Source: Pirellulaceae bacterium (lineage in GTDB: Bacteria; Planctomycetota; Planctomycetia; Pirellulales; Pirellulaceae). Taken from it: a stretch of 64,000 bases of DNA. A program made the position numbers and the translations under genes. The notes below the pieces were generated by a model that was given only the letters and a program-made list of their open reading frames with translations, was not told where the DNA came from and did no database searches. The stretch covers positions 310,001 to 374,000 of the forward strand of contig JAHBXS010000003.1 in assembly GCA_019636375.1 (NCBI GenBank). The letters run 5' to 3'. Shown one piece after another: positions 25,100 to 34,420 of the stretch (position 1 is its first letter; each line of letters opens with the position of its first letter).

Positions 25100-25867
25100 A
25101 TGGAAGTCATTAGCCTCCAATCTGGGAGTAGCGGAAACTGCTTCTGCGTGCGGTCTGGACCGGTCCAACTCCTCATCGATGCGGGAATCAGTGGCAATTC
25201 TGCCGAAAATCGCCTCGCCGAACGTGGGTTCGAAATTCGCAAAACGACGGCCCTGCTGATCACCCATGACCATCGCGATCACGCTCAAAATATGGGGGTG
25301 TATCATCGCAAGTATCGCCTGCCGATTTTTGTGACTGGAAAAACTTTTGAGGCCGCGAGGCGAAGTTGCAATTTGGGTCGAATTGAGAAAGTCAATTGGT
25401 TTGTCGCCGGTGAGACGTTGCAGTTCCGGCATGTCCAAGTCCACTCGATTCCCACCCCTCACGACGGAGCCGATGGGGTGGCGTTTGTGATCGACGATGG
25501 AAATCGACGGGTTGGCGTCCTCTCGGATTTGGGGCACGCGTTTGCTGGCTTGCGTGAGGTCTTGCGTTCTCTCGATGCGGTGGTGATTGAAAGCAATTAC
25601 GACGAAGAGATGCTCGAGAGCGGCCCCTATCCTCCAGGACTGAAGGCCCGGATTCGCGGCCCCGGCGGACACCTTTCCAATCACGATGCAGCTCAACTTG
25701 TTCGCGAAGGAGCCGAGCGTTTGCAATGGGCCTGCCTGTGCCATCTGTCCGCTGAAAACAATTCTCCAGAACTTGCGCGCGAAACTCATGCTGCGTTCGT
25801 GGGGCCCCATTTCCCCGTTCATATCGCGCCGCGATACGATGCTACTGATGTTTTAAAGGTGAGATAA
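25100..25867 (+). CDS. MBL-fold metallo-hydrolase, WalJ/YycJ family
   Basis: 255 aa from the ATG at 25100. The frame is open from 25016, but that extension lies in the IS end and repeat. The opening SLQSGSSGNCF is typical of WalJ/YycJ proteins. The metal-binding motif THDHRDH (H56, H58, D60, H61) marks the metallo-beta-lactamase fold, and further His residues occur near TPHDGADG and LCHLSAENNS. WalJ relatives are implicated in coordinating DNA replication or acting as exonucleases, but the substrate here is unknown. It is followed after 1 bp by the aldo/keto reductase gene, so the two are probably co-transcribed. Confidence 0.88.
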   Translation: MEVISLQSGSSGNCFCVRSGPVQLLIDAGISGNSAENRLAERGFEIRKTTALLITHDHRDHAQNMGVYHRKYRLPIFVTGKTFEAARRSCNLGRIEKVNWFVAGETLQFRHVQVHSIPTPHDGADGVAFVIDDGNRRVGVLSDLGHAFAGLREVLRSLDAVVIESNYDEEMLESGPYPPGLKARIRGPGGHLSNHDAAQLVREGAERLQWACLCHLSAENNSPELARETHAAFVGPHFPVHIAPRYDATDVLKVR

Positions 25868-25868
25868 A

Positions 25869-26858
25869 ATGAAGTCGCGAATGTTTGCTGGGATCCGCGA
25901 GGTTTCCGAGGTCGGCCTGGGGACTTGGCAACTTGGTGGTGCCGAATGGGGCGATGTCACTGACGAGTCGGCCCTCGATATCTTGCGGACGGCCGCCGAC
26001 TGCGACATCACCATGATCGACACGGCGGATATCTACGGACAAGGCCGCAGTGAAACTCTGATCGGAAAGTTTTTGCGAGAACGCACTGATCGTGATCGTT
26101 TTTTCATCGCCACCAAGCTGGGACGGAGCTCGACCCCTGGCTGGCCCGAAAATTTTCTTCCCGCGACGATTCGTCAACATGTTGAAGATTCATTGCAACG
26201 CCTCGGAGTCGAAGCGTTGGATCTCATTCAAACCCACTGCATCCCTCCAGAAATCACGCGTGAAAATTCGTTTTGGGAACCGTTTCGCGAGTTACAACAC
26301 GAGGGAAAAATCAAAGCCTTTGGAGCTTCGGTCGAATCAGTCGCCGAGGCGAAGGATTGTTTGCAAATCGCCGGATTGTCGTCCCTGCAAATCATTTTTA
26401 ATGTGTTTCGCCAAAAGCCCATCGACGCGTTCTTCGCCACCGCGCAACAAAAAAACGTGGCCCTGATCGTTCGCCTTCCATTGGCGAGCGGGTTGTTGAG
26501 TGGCCGAATGTCGCGCGATACTCAGTTTCTCCCCACCGACCATCGCACCTTCAATCGGGACGGGCAGGCTTTCAATGTCGGCGAAACGTTTGCCGGACTT
26601 CCGTTTGCCACCGGTTTAGAAATCATCGAAGAACTTCGTCCGCAGGTCCCTTCCAATATGTCGATGGCCGAATGGGCCTTGCGTTGGTGCCTGGACTTCC
26701 CCGCTGTAACAACGGTCATACCCGGTGCCACTCGTGCCGAACAAGTCGCCGCCAACGCCCGCGCAAGCAGTATCAACCCACTGCCTGCCGAGGTCCATCA
26801 ACAACTGCGTGAACTTTACGCGACCCGAGTCGCTCCCCACATTCGCGGAAAATATTAA
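25869..26858 (+). CDS. Aldo/keto reductase
   Basis: 329 aa. The catalytic tetrad of the superfamily is visible: D51 and Y56 (DTADIYGQG), K83 (IATKLG) and H123 (IQTHC). An NADPH-binding segment, VIPGATRAEQVAAN, lies near the C-terminus. It likely reduces aldehydes or ketones with NADPH; the natural substrate cannot be told from sequence. It starts one base after the WalJ-type gene. Its stop shares a palindromic TTAA with the stop of the convergent pcm gene. Confidence 0.92.
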   Translation: MKSRMFAGIREVSEVGLGTWQLGGAEWGDVTDESALDILRTAADCDITMIDTADIYGQGRSETLIGKFLRERTDRDRFFIATKLGRSSTPGWPENFLPATIRQHVEDSLQRLGVEALDLIQTHCIPPEITRENSFWEPFRELQHEGKIKAFGASVESVAEAKDCLQIAGLSSLQIIFNVFRQKPIDAFFATAQQKNVALIVRLPLASGLLSGRMSRDTQFLPTDHRTFNRDGQAFNVGETFAGLPFATGLEIIEELRPQVPSNMSMAEWALRWCLDFPAVTTVIPGATRAEQVAANARASSINPLPAEVHQQLRELYATRVAPHIRGKY

Positions 26859-27508
26859 TTGCGTTGTGCCTCTCCGGTCATTGGCACAAAACGAACGGAC
26901 GCGATTCGCGAGCGTTTGAACTCACCCACCGCATTTCGCTCGATCAACCACAGCGCTTGATCGTTCGTTCCCACGGGAACAACCATCCTTCCGCCGACTG
27001 CCAGTTGCTCAAGGAGTGGCGCGGGGATTTTTTCCGGAGCTGCGGCCAGTAAGATCGCATCAAAGGGAGCCTGTTCCGGACAGCCTTGGTAGCCGTCCCC
27101 GTGACGAACCTGCACGTTATGATAGCCGAGTCGAGCCAACCGTTCTTCGGCGTCGGTCGCCAGCGATTCAACGATCTCAATCGTGAAAACTTGTTGAGCG
27201 ACTTCGGCCAATACCGCCGCCTGGTAGCCGCAGCCAGTTCCGATTTCCAGAACGCGATCGAGCAGGTTAGGACAAGCCAACTCGGTCATCAGAGCCACCA
27301 TGTAGGGCTGAGAAATCGTCTGACCATGCCCGATGGGAAGCGGCGAATCTTCGTAGGCCTTTCCGATCAATTCGCGCGATACAAATTCGTGGCGGGGAAC
27401 GTTTGCCATTGCTCGCAAAACGTGCGGCAAGCGAATCCCTCGGTCGAAAATTTGCTCCTTGACCATTGCGTTTCGCAACGCGACAAAATCGTCGTGTGTG
27501 GGCACCAC
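26855..27508 (-). CDS. pcm: Protein-L-isoaspartate O-methyltransferase
   Basis: 217 aa. It repairs isoaspartyl residues in aged proteins using S-adenosylmethionine. Diagnostic parts are VPRHEFV, the substrate-site LPIGHGQTISQPYMVALMTE (about 58-77), SAM motif I VLEIGTGCGYQAAVLA (about 86-101), and later motifs DAILLAAAPEKIP and LAVGGRMVVPVG. Length and order match bacterial Pcm. It diverges from the PLP-enzyme gene, with 77 bp between their starts. Confidence 0.96.
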   Translation of the reverse strand: MVPTHDDFVALRNAMVKEQIFDRGIRLPHVLRAMANVPRHEFVSRELIGKAYEDSPLPIGHGQTISQPYMVALMTELACPNLLDRVLEIGTGCGYQAAVLAEVAQQVFTIEIVESLATDAEERLARLGYHNVQVRHGDGYQGCPEQAPFDAILLAAAPEKIPAPLLEQLAVGGRMVVPVGTNDQALWLIERNAVGEFKRSRIASVRFVPMTGEAQRN

Positions 27509-27585
27509 TGAATGGCTCCGGTAAAATTAGGTGCTGTATGGCGACTGTCCATTCTACTTCAATCACCATCAACGGAGAAAACCCC

Positions 27586-28839
27586 ATGACCCATCGATTT
27601 GATCCTGCCGAATCCATGGCCCGAGCTCGACATGAATTCGGCGAGCATGGCGGTGTGAATTTGTCGATCGAAGCCAGCACGACATTCACCGTGATGGCTG
27701 CCGATGAAATGCCGAAAATCTTTCGCGGGGAACGAGGCCCGTTTTCGATGCAGGCCCGCAACGCGACGGGTGGTTGCTACTTGTACGGACGAAATTTCAA
27801 TCCTACGGTTTACACCTTTGGCCGAATGTTGGCGGCAATGGAAGGGACCGAGGCGGGCTACGCGACCAGTTCCGGCTTGGGGGCGATTGCGTCGGTACTG
27901 ATGCAACTCTGTTCGACGGGCGATCACATCGTTTCCTCGCAAACGATTTACGGCGGGACGTTCGCCTTGCTAAAAGAATTTTTTCCAAAGAAGGCCGGCA
28001 TCCACACACGCTTTGTTGACATCACAGATTTGACAGGAGTAGCAGAAGCCTTGGACGAAACTGGAGCCAAGGTCCTTTACGCCGAAACGGTGGCAAATCC
28101 CACGCTGGTCGTCGCCGACATCGGTGCCTTGGCCGAAATCGCCCACGCTCGCGGTGCGACCTTGGTCGTCGATAACACCTTCACACCGATGATTGTCTCC
28201 CCCGCTCAACTGGGAGCCGACGTGGTGATACACAGCGTGACCAAATACATCAGCGGAGCATCGGACGTGATCGCGGGAGCCGTTTGCGCTTCGGAGTCGT
28301 TCATCTACTCGATGATGGATTTGCATACGGGGGCTTTGATGCTCTTGGGACCAACGATGGACCCCAAAATCGCTCATGAATTAACGTTGCGAATGCCCCA
28401 TTTGGGTTTGCGTGTTGCCGAGCACAGTCGACGAACTCAAGCGATTGCCGAACGTTTGCGAGAAAAGGGAGCGACGGTCAGCTATCCGGGCTTAGACGAC
28501 CATCCGCAACACGAGTTGCTGAAATCGATGGCGAATCCGGGGTACGGTTTAGGGGGACTGTTGACACTCGACATGGAGACAATCGAGCGGGCCAACCGCT
28601 TGATGGAGATTCTGCAAAACAAGCACTCGTTCGGCTTTATGGCCGTCAGCTTGGGCTACTTTGATACGCTGATGAGTTGCTCCGGAAGTTCGACGTCGAG
28701 CGAATTGACCGAAGAGGAGCAGCGTGCTGCGGGAATCTCGCCGGGACTCGTGCGGATGAGTATCGGCCTCACCGGTTCGCTCGACCAACGCTGGTCACAA
28801 CTGTGGGACGCCTACCAGGAAGTCAACGGCAAAGTTTAG
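27586..28839 (+). CDS. Cys/Met metabolism PLP-dependent enzyme (methionine gamma-lyase / trans-sulfuration type)
   Basis: 417 aa from the ATG at 27586, chosen because GGAG stands 8 nt upstream; the frame extends to 27466 but that part is unrelated. The fold-type I features are clear: YGRNFNPTV, YATSSGLGAI for phosphate binding, DNTFTPMIVSP with the cofactor Asp, and SVTKYISGASD with the Schiff-base Lys. Members are cystathionine gamma-synthase, gamma- or beta-lyases, O-acetylhomoserine sulfhydrylase and methionine gamma-lyase. Sequence alone does not decide among them. Confidence 0.88.
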   Translation: MTHRFDPAESMARARHEFGEHGGVNLSIEASTTFTVMAADEMPKIFRGERGPFSMQARNATGGCYLYGRNFNPTVYTFGRMLAAMEGTEAGYATSSGLGAIASVLMQLCSTGDHIVSSQTIYGGTFALLKEFFPKKAGIHTRFVDITDLTGVAEALDETGAKVLYAETVANPTLVVADIGALAEIAHARGATLVVDNTFTPMIVSPAQLGADVVIHSVTKYISGASDVIAGAVCASESFIYSMMDLHTGALMLLGPTMDPKIAHELTLRMPHLGLRVAEHSRRTQAIAERLREKGATVSYPGLDDHPQHELLKSMANPGYGLGGLLTLDMETIERANRLMEILQNKHSFGFMAVSLGYFDTLMSCSGSSTSSELTEEEQRAAGISPGLVRMSIGLTGSLDQRWSQLWDAYQEVNGKV

Positions 28840-28870
28840 GCTTTAGCTAAGCTAAAACTACGGGTTCACC

Positions 28871-28937
28871 GTAGCGGAAGTCGTCAAGACTTTCGGCATT
28901 TCAGGTTTTCTTCGAAACTCTTGACGAGTTCCGCTAC
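28871..28937. repeat. Inverted repeat of the CGGAAGTCGTCAAGACTTTCG family, copy 1
   Basis: A 25-bp left arm (28871-28895) is largely complementary to the right arm 28913-28937, with mismatches, around a 17-nt loop. The same arm sequence recurs at 36273-36421 upstream of mcsA. It lies 31 bp after the PLP-enzyme stop codon and may end that transcript. Confidence 0.8.
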
Positions 28938-29044
28938 CTTGAGATTAAGCCTTAACATAGCATAAGTCTTCACTGGCGACTTTCTCACTGATTTGTGCCA
29001 AACTAAGGTTGCATTACTCGCCAAGATTCAGCACAATCTACGAC

Positions 29045-30466
29045 ATGTTAGAAATTCTTGCCAATAGCGACGTGGCCACGATGGCCTCTGGTGACAAACC
29101 GTATTTGCCCATGATCGTGCTCGGCACCATCATGACGATCACGTATTTGGTGATCGCTTTCGACTGGATGCACAAGAGTCTTGCGGCGATGGCGGGGGCG
29201 ATTTTGTGTATCATCGCAGCCCTGTGGTTAGGCGTGTTCGTCGGGCACGACGGGCATTCGGCTTATGAACATGTCCATGAAATCATTGGGCATGATATTG
29301 GCGTCATCGGGGTCATTATCGGCACCTCGGTCCTGGTGGAAATTGCCAGCCGCTCGGGGCTGTTTCATTTTATGGCGGTAAAAATCGTAAAAATGACCGG
29401 AGGCGAACCAGGGCGGCTGCTCGTCGCAATGGTCGTGGCCACGATGACCTTCGTGACCTTTCTGACCATCGCTCCTGGGACCATGATTATGGTCTCCTTG
29501 TGTTTGGTGGTGACCAAAGAACTGAACTTAGACCCCAAACCCTACATTATGGCCATCGCCATCAGCGCCAACTCGGGAGCGTTGATGACGTTTTCGTCGG
29601 GGATTTGTACGCTGATGCTGGGGACGGCTGGGAACTTGCCCTACGCCCATTTCTTTTTAGTTTCGACGCCGATGGGCCTGATCTCCGGCTTGATCGCCTA
29701 CCTATACATTAGGCGCTACTATCGCAATTCGCTAAAGACCACGTTGGATGCCATCAGTCGCCAACAATTGGTGGCCGGGTTCGATGAGTGGGCGCTCGTT
29801 AAGGACCGCAACTTGTTTTATCGCTGTGCCGGGATTTTAGGAGCGACCATTGTCGGTTTTGCGTCCGCCCAAAGTCTCGGTGTGGGACTCGATCTTGTGG
29901 CCTTTACAGGCGGAACGGCTGCACTCCTGGTCTCAGGGGTTTACCCTGATGAAGCCATCAAAAAAGTAAACTGGTCGATGATCCTGTTCTTTGTGGGACT
30001 GTTTCTGATTATCGGAGCGGTGCAAGACTCCGGTCTCTTGGCGCTTCAAGCCAAAATGATGCTCGAATTTTCCGGCGGCGATTCGACAAATACGATGATG
30101 CTGATGGCGGGATTCGTCCTGGTCCTGTCGGGCGTGATGGACAACATCCCGGTTGCCGCGACCTTGATTCCCTTGGTTCGCTCGATGGGGGAAATGGGTC
30201 AAGACGTCGTCCCCTTCTGGTGGGCTCTGGTGATCACCGCCAACCTTGGCGGAAACTCAACCCCGATTGGAAGTGTGAGTTCTGTCATCGCACTCAATGG
30301 GCTCGAAAAAGAACGTGGCGTCAAAGTCGGCTGGGGTGAATTCTTTAAAGTCGGCGGCGCGATTCTGATCCTGCAAGGAACCGTGGCTCTGATTTACCTC
30401 TACCTTTTCTCGGTTTTCAATCTGTTCCCCGGTTCATCGGGAAGTTCGGTTGCGGGAGGATTTTAA
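29045..30466 (+). CDS. ArsB/NhaD/SLC13-type transporter (ion-transporter superfamily)
   Basis: 473 aa from the ATG at 29045; a TTG at 29009 is also in frame. About eleven hydrophobic helices. Motifs typical of ArsB/NhaD/CitMHS permeases include TFVTFLTIAPGTMIM (about 145-160), SANSGALMTFSSGICTLMLG, MDNIPVAATLIPLV and TANLGGNSTPIGS. The last two are the inverted-repeat hairpin regions that bind Na+ or anion in this fold. Candidate substrates are Na+/H+, arsenite or dicarboxylates, and I cannot choose. A universal stress protein gene starts 4 bp downstream, a common pairing that suggests the transporter is regulated by it. Confidence 0.85.
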   Translation: MLEILANSDVATMASGDKPYLPMIVLGTIMTITYLVIAFDWMHKSLAAMAGAILCIIAALWLGVFVGHDGHSAYEHVHEIIGHDIGVIGVIIGTSVLVEIASRSGLFHFMAVKIVKMTGGEPGRLLVAMVVATMTFVTFLTIAPGTMIMVSLCLVVTKELNLDPKPYIMAIAISANSGALMTFSSGICTLMLGTAGNLPYAHFFLVSTPMGLISGLIAYLYIRRYYRNSLKTTLDAISRQQLVAGFDEWALVKDRNLFYRCAGILGATIVGFASAQSLGVGLDLVAFTGGTAALLVSGVYPDEAIKKVNWSMILFFVGLFLIIGAVQDSGLLALQAKMMLEFSGGDSTNTMMLMAGFVLVLSGVMDNIPVAATLIPLVRSMGEMGQDVVPFWWALVITANLGGNSTPIGSVSSVIALNGLEKERGVKVGWGEFFKVGGAILILQGTVALIYLYLFSVFNLFPGSSGSSVAGGF

Positions 30467-30470
30467 GCCC

Positions 30471-31352
30471 ATGGCCAAAAAACATTACGACTTCGAACCC
30501 TTTGAGCTGGCCGAGAACATGCAAGAAGACCTCGGCATGTTCGAGGCTGCCACCCACTCTCGGCGACTGCAACTAGAACAGGGCCCCGTATCCCAAGTCT
30601 TGCTGGTTGTCGATGATGGCCCATTAACTACGACCGTTCGCGAACTTGGGAACCATTTGGCAAGAAGGCTTAACGCTTCTGCCGTTGAGCATTCAGTTGC
30701 CGACGCTCAGCGACCAAAAGCCACCGAGTCGATCTCGCGAGTGGCCGAAGACGCGCCTGCTGGTTTGATCGTGATGGGAGTTCCATGTGGAGCACCTCAA
30801 GACGCAATCGCCCAGCACAGCTTGGGAACCATTGTCGATCAACTGCTTCAATCGAGCAAATGTCCGCTTCTGTGCGTCAAGCAGCCGCTGGGTAGCAATC
30901 TGATTTCTTCGGCACTCGATCTGATCCAAGTGGCGATTGCTCGCGATGACCAGCCCTCGATGTCGGCAATTTCCTGGGCCTTTCGTTTAACCGACCAGCG
31001 AACAAAGATCAATCTGATTGAACTCGCTGACCGCACTTCTATTGAAGATGCGCAGCAGCTGTTGGGGGCGAGTGAAGAAATCCCTTCTGTCCAAGAAGCG
31101 GTGATTGGACGAGCCGTGACATCACGATTAGGTTCACTCGTAAGTCTTGCCCAACGTGAGGCAAGTGCCCGAAAGCTGAAATTGCACGTCGATTTTCGTT
31201 TGGGAGTTCCCGTCCGAGAGGTTTTGGAGGTCATGCAAAATTCCCCCTTGGGGCTGATGATCATCCCCCGTCCTGCGGACCACGCATCCCCTGGCTACCA
31301 CCTAGCGGTCGATGTTCTGCTGCAAGCGACCCAGCCCGTCTTGATCGTTTAA
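30471..31352 (+). CDS. Universal stress protein (UspA)-like protein
   Basis: 293 aa from the ATG at 30471; GGGAGGA upstream supports this start over the earlier TTG at 30450. The first Usp-like domain spans about residues 38-140 and contains the nucleotide-binding pattern IVMGVPCG...HSLGTIVDQLL...CPLLCVKQP. The second half (about 145-293) looks like a degenerate second domain without the Gly motif. It is tightly linked to the transporter gene upstream. The protein is cytoplasmic and may bind ATP and modulate the transporter, which is inference from pairing. Its stop shares TTAA with the convergent exporter gene. Confidence 0.75.
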   Translation: MAKKHYDFEPFELAENMQEDLGMFEAATHSRRLQLEQGPVSQVLLVVDDGPLTTTVRELGNHLARRLNASAVEHSVADAQRPKATESISRVAEDAPAGLIVMGVPCGAPQDAIAQHSLGTIVDQLLQSSKCPLLCVKQPLGSNLISSALDLIQVAIARDDQPSMSAISWAFRLTDQRTKINLIELADRTSIEDAQQLLGASEEIPSVQEAVIGRAVTSRLGSLVSLAQREASARKLKLHVDFRLGVPVREVLEVMQNSPLGLMIIPRPADHASPGYHLAVDVLLQATQPVLIV

Positions 31353-32929
31353 CGGAACAGCACCCCGAACATCAAATAGGCCATCGCCAAAGTTAAAATC
31401 AAATTAAACGACTGGCCGCAGACGTACAGCAACAACGCTTGGCCACTCTTCAAATAGGGCCATAACTCCCGAAAATTGGTTTCCAGCCCGATGCAGACAA
31501 ACGCTAGGCAAAACAACCACCCTTGCAAGCCCTTCGTCGCTCCCTCCACCGTCACCTGGACCCATTGTTCTCCAAACGTCGAGTAACCCGAGATCATGGA
31601 ACACAACAGGGATGCTGCTAAAAAACCGAGGATGAACTTCGGGAAGCGAATCCAAATTTCCGACAGACCCACCTCAGTTCGCGGCGGCCGCGCCTCGTTC
31701 GCAGACTTTTCAGCCTCCTCACCGGGCTCGATCCATTTCGTCCAAATCACTGCGACGGCAAAGGCCACGATGCCGATCAAGATGCCTTGAATCATCTTGA
31801 TGGTCACCGCCGTATTGCTCCCCTCCTGCCCCAATGCCTCGCCTGCCGCCGCCACGGCCCCGGTTGAATCAATTGTTCCACCAATCCAAGCCCCCCCAAC
31901 TCGGGCGTCAAGCCCCATCCACTTGATGACCGGGGGCATCGCGACCATCATCAGGACCGTGAAGGTCAGTGACAACGCAATCGCCAGCGAAAGTTCTTCT
32001 TTTTTGCCGCGACAAGCCGCCGAGGTAGCGATCGCCGCCGAGACCCCGCAGACACTCATGTCGGCAGAGACCACAATGTTCAGCGTCTTGCTCTTAATCT
32101 TTAAAACGTATTGTCCAAACAGGTACGTTCCCACCAGCACGATGGGGGTCACGATCCATGCGACACAAATTCCCGGCAGGCCCAACTCTAAAATTTTACC
32201 GAACAACAATCCGGCACCCAGCAACACCAAACCGATCTTGATGTACAACTCACCGACCACCGCCGGACGCAACCATAACGGGGTTCCGAGGCAGTTGGCG
32301 ATGAACAACCCCAATAACAACGCCCACAATGCGTACTCAAAACCGTAGTACTTAATCGTCGCTTGGCTGGCAATTAAATAGGCCAACAACGCCAAACCAA
32401 ACAGCACCGGAAAGGCCACTGCAAACGGACGAACTCGACCCCCACGCACGAGCATGGCAAAAATGCCAATCGCCCAGCACAACCCAAATACACCCACAAT
32501 CCCAGAAAAGTTCCAGGGTGCCCCTTTCGGCTTTTCCTCCTCAATGCCTGCGTCAGCGGGCTTCAGCGAGGAGCCCATTTGTTTTTCTGGGGAACCGGCT
32601 GCTACAGGCTTTGCTCCTTTGGCAGAAGGCTTCAGCCGCAATCCATCCAGTGGATTTCGTTCCCACTCGCGAGGTCGCCCAATCAGCGTCTTCAGTGGCG
32701 ATTCCCATGCCGCCGACTTCGCTTCCCCCGCCGACTGCCCTTGCCCCTCGACGGCAGGACTCCAAACTTGCCGAGGAACCGTCCACAGCGAAACCAATAG
32801 CGTTAGAACGACAGTCCCCAAACCGACGACTACCGCCGTCCAGTCTTCCGACAAACCGCGAAAAACTACTCGATCCAGGGCTTCGATTTTAGATTTTGAT
32901 AGATTGTTGTTCGATGAGTCTAGATTCAT
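31349..32929 (-). CDS. YeiH/UPF0324-family putative sulfate/anion exporter
   Basis: 526 aa. The membrane part has about eleven helices and the conserved segments NCLGTPLW, LLGAGLLFG, SADMSVCGVSAAIATSAACRGKKEELSLAI and GAWIGGTIDSTGAVAAAGEA, characteristic of UPF0324. It is longer than the usual 340 aa. The first helix (about 34-52) is followed by a Pro/Gly/Lys-rich linker of roughly 80 residues before the transporter core, and there is another insertion near 385-410. The family is annotated as sulfate exporters on weak evidence, so the substrate is uncertain. Confidence 0.87.
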   Translation of the reverse strand: MNLDSSNNNLSKSKIEALDRVVFRGLSEDWTAVVVGLGTVVLTLLVSLWTVPRQVWSPAVEGQGQSAGEAKSAAWESPLKTLIGRPREWERNPLDGLRLKPSAKGAKPVAAGSPEKQMGSSLKPADAGIEEEKPKGAPWNFSGIVGVFGLCWAIGIFAMLVRGGRVRPFAVAFPVLFGLALLAYLIASQATIKYYGFEYALWALLLGLFIANCLGTPLWLRPAVVGELYIKIGLVLLGAGLLFGKILELGLPGICVAWIVTPIVLVGTYLFGQYVLKIKSKTLNIVVSADMSVCGVSAAIATSAACRGKKEELSLAIALSLTFTVLMMVAMPPVIKWMGLDARVGGAWIGGTIDSTGAVAAAGEALGQEGSNTAVTIKMIQGILIGIVAFAVAVIWTKWIEPGEEAEKSANEARPPRTEVGLSEIWIRFPKFILGFLAASLLCSMISGYSTFGEQWVQVTVEGATKGLQGWLFCLAFVCIGLETNFRELWPYLKSGQALLLYVCGQSFNLILTLAMAYLMFGVLFR

Positions 32930-33134
32930 TCACGTCTCGATTTAACTAATCCCACAACGAATTAACGTCGATTGCACTTGAGCCGATCGCCACCGGCCGC
33001 GAAAACCAGATCCACAAAAATTAGTGTCCACGCCATTCGACTATTCGAGCCGACAACCGTTGCGAATCCAGGAACTTTGCGGCGTTGCCAGGAAACGCCA
33101 CCATTTTTACGATTCTTGAGTTGCTCGGTTCAGA
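32930..33134. other. Intergenic region, nothing recognised
   Basis: 205 bp between the exporter start and the end of the secreted EF-hand protein gene. It must hold the exporter promoter, but no distinct motif or hairpin was picked out. Confidence 0.4.
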
Positions 33135-34391
33135 CTAATTAATCCAGATCGCAAATCCAATAAAATCACCTCTAAAAATTCGGTTGATGCGGTCCCAGGT
33201 CGCTGGGTCCGAAACCGGAATATCATCTTGCAAAAACGGCACTGCTGCGGCACCCTGGATCCAAAAGATCAAATCGAAATCTTGTGGCTCATGAAATACC
33301 TTCCGCAAGTTCAACCCTCGAGCCTTGTTTGTCCCACGCCAAAACGGGACCAATTTCCGTCCCTCCAGCAAGTCCTCGAATTCATTCAAAAAATGATGCC
33401 AACCCGCGACCATTTCTTCGGTGATTTCACCGCCAGGCATGGGTGGCTTCTGACGCGGATTAGGAATCCACTCGCGGTCGTCATCGGTTTCTTGCATGGT
33501 GGCCTCCCACATTTGCCGACTGAGCGCGACCATTTGGAGAAGGTGTTGATGGCTCCGCAACAGCGCTTCAGGCTCTCGCAATGGCAGCCGCATTGAGTGG
33601 ATTGCGGCAATTGCATCGACAATGCTGTTGTACCAGGCAAAATCGGAATCGTCATCGGCAAACGCGGCATTGATTTCCTCGATTGAAAAATCGAATCCAC
33701 TGGTTCGCGCTCTAGGAAATACCCAATTCGCGTACACGTTCCAGACTTCTTCGTGATCATATGCCAAAAAGAACTCCGCAAACGCCGATAACAAATGGCA
33801 ATAGCCTCTGAGCCAATACACATCCGCTCGATCGAAGCGAACCACGAATGCTTCCCTTTCGCCTCGTTCATCTCGCAACCCCAAGACCATCGCCAGATTT
33901 TCGCCCAGCCGCTCGCCTTCATCGATCCGACCGTTGCCGTTCCAATCCATCCCCACTTTCATCAGATCGATTTCAATCGCCACATCGTCCGACTTGATCT
34001 CAGCAAGTGTTTTCTCACAGGAACGCAAATTTGCCAACACTTGCACGAAAACCCCACGGAACTTCGTATAGTCAACTTCCTCAGGATCAGGGTTACTCGT
34101 CACCGATAATCGCATCAACGGGAGATTATCGGTCATCAGATTGTTGCGGTCTCCAAAGCGATACCAGCTTTGCCCCAATGCCTCAAGCGTATGAAAAAAC
34201 TCAAGTGTCCCCAACTCGAACCGAATATTGTCGTTGGTCGAGTCTTTCTCCAGCGCCTCTTTTAATTGTGCGATACTCCTCCGAAAATTCCCTCGTTTGA
34301 CGATTTCCTGAAATGACTCTTGAGTCATCCCGGTGTGCATCCCCAAACTACTCCACGCAACTGCCACCAGCAAACATCTCATCCAATTCAT
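33135..34391 (-). CDS. Secreted protein with an EF-hand-like calcium loop, function unknown
   Basis: 418 aa from the ATG at 34391. AAGGGGG stands 7 nt upstream, and the product then begins with a signal peptide (MNWMRCLLVAVAWSSLG). The open frame reaches 34652, but that part lies inside trpE. The mature protein is helical with TPR-like character near the start (RGNFRRSIAQLKEALEKD). It carries one EF-hand-like loop, DWNGNGRIDEGE (about residues 170-181), with the expected Asp/Asn/Asp/Glu ligands. It probably acts in the periplasm. The start is 29 bp after the trpE stop, suggesting co-transcription without an obvious functional tie. Confidence 0.78.
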   Translation of the reverse strand: MNWMRCLLVAVAWSSLGMHTGMTQESFQEIVKRGNFRRSIAQLKEALEKDSTNDNIRFELGTLEFFHTLEALGQSWYRFGDRNNLMTDNLPLMRLSVTSNPDPEEVDYTKFRGVFVQVLANLRSCEKTLAEIKSDDVAIEIDLMKVGMDWNGNGRIDEGERLGENLAMVLGLRDERGEREAFVVRFDRADVYWLRGYCHLLSAFAEFFLAYDHEEVWNVYANWVFPRARTSGFDFSIEEINAAFADDDSDFAWYNSIVDAIAAIHSMRLPLREPEALLRSHQHLLQMVALSRQMWEATMQETDDDREWIPNPRQKPPMPGGEITEEMVAGWHHFLNEFEDLLEGRKLVPFWRGTNKARGLNLRKVFHEPQDFDLIFWIQGAAAVPFLQDDIPVSDPATWDRINRIFRGDFIGFAIWIN

Positions 34392-34420
34392 TTTCATTCC
34401 CCCTTGGAATTCAACTCGAA

